NCBI RefSeq assembly: GCF_016238445.1
Contig: NZ_JABANU010000004.1
Location: 1 to 64,000, forward strand
Length of the DNA stretch: 64,000 nt
Origin: Staphylococcus canis
Lineage (GTDB): Bacteria > Bacillota > Bacilli > Staphylococcales > Staphylococcaceae
Reading direction: 5' to 3'
Below the pieces are notes generated by a model. That model worked only from the letters and a program-made list of their open reading frames with translations, made no database searches and had not been told where the DNA came from. Position numbers and translations under genes: made by a program. Positions within the stretch are counted from its first letter, which is position 1; the number at the start of each line of letters is the position of its first letter. This document shows, one piece after another, positions 63,830-64,000 of this stretch.

Positions 63830-64000
63830 CACGTTTTAAACAATTACCATGGTTAGTCTGGTTGTGTTGCTTTTATATCTTAGTGATTGTACTTGCGCAG
63901 TTTGGTGTCTCTGAAAGTCGTGCTTTTGATGTACATTTAGGTGACACGTTACTGCCAGCGAGTGCTAAACATTGGCTAGGAACAGACGATTATGGTCGGG
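63826..64000 (+). CDS. ABC transporter permease, NikC/DppC type (cut by window end)
   Basis: The ATG at 63826 overlaps the previous stop codon by 4 bp and the frame is open to the window edge (58 codons). One membrane helix (about 9-27) is followed by HWLGTDDYGR, the hallmark LGTDxxGRD motif of the second permease of this importer family. The rest, and presumably the two ATPase genes, lie beyond the window. Confidence 0.88.
   Translation, partial: MTRFKQLPWLVWLCCFYILVIVLAQFGVSESRAFDVHLGDTLLPASAKHWLGTDDYGR

Overview
The window is low-GC Gram-positive DNA and looks like a Staphylococcus chromosome. Supporting signs are strong GGAGG-type ribosome sites, TTG/GTG starts, and typical staphylococcal blocks: lytSR-lrgAB, a choline-to-betaine locus (cudTCAB type), a hisZGDCBHAFI operon, dhaKLM, and a SasF-like surface protein beside a glucosaminidase/CHAP autolysin and a YhgE/Pip protein. 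A coagulase-variable species of the intermedius/hyicus kind is my guess; the species cannot be fixed from the sequence alone.

The most remarkable part is the left end (about 1-8,000), a compact RiPP (ribosomally made, modified peptide) cluster. It holds a 53-residue cysteine-free precursor (135-296), a class A beta-lactamase/PBP-like serine hydrolase, an APH-like kinase, a HopA1-like lyase, a small PLDc_N-like membrane protein, two ABC transporters and an enoyl-reductase-like MDR oxidoreductase. The last 20 precursor residues alternate perfectly: Ser/Thr at every even position and a hydrophobic residue at every odd one. Kinase plus HopA1-type lyase is the split dehydratase of class V lanthipeptides and thioamitides, and an MDR reductase can turn dehydroamino acids into D-Ala and D-aminobutyrate. 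Together they would give an alternating L/D hydrophobic peptide with Trp near the C-terminus, a ribosomal analogue of gramicidin-type beta-helical channel peptides. The gene content is seen; the product is inference.

From 8.4 to 30 kb: a structured repeat array, an Fst-like type I toxin, nucleoside hydrolase, monoacylglycerol-lipase-like hydrolase, cardiolipin synthase, a TPP riboswitch with thiC, an extra type I signal peptidase, alkaline phosphatase, acetolactate decarboxylase, a NUDIX enzyme with a PLD-helicase, a MOSC protein, and the choline uptake/oxidation locus with its repressor. A small membrane gene downstream of the repressor is broken by an exact 22-bp tandem duplication.

From 30 to 46.6 kb: DUF2871 and DUF429 proteins, the complete leftward histidine operon, deoC-deoB, the LytSR two-component system with lrgAB, and the PTS-dependent dihydroxyacetone kinase dhaKLM.

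From 46.6 to 64 kb: a second structured repeat array, a YjdM/PhnA zinc-ribbon protein, succinate-semialdehyde dehydrogenase, the SasF/autolysin/YhgE surface block, a methyltransferase, a Pro/Gln/Thr-rich membrane protein, a YozE-like protein, QueH, a lipoprotein, a third repeat array, and the start of a nickel/peptide ABC importer that runs off the right edge. Two intergenic repeat families recur, one in three arrays and one as inverted copies at 18.4 and 25.3 kb. Both keep conserved flanks around long hairpins whose stem sequences differ between copies.
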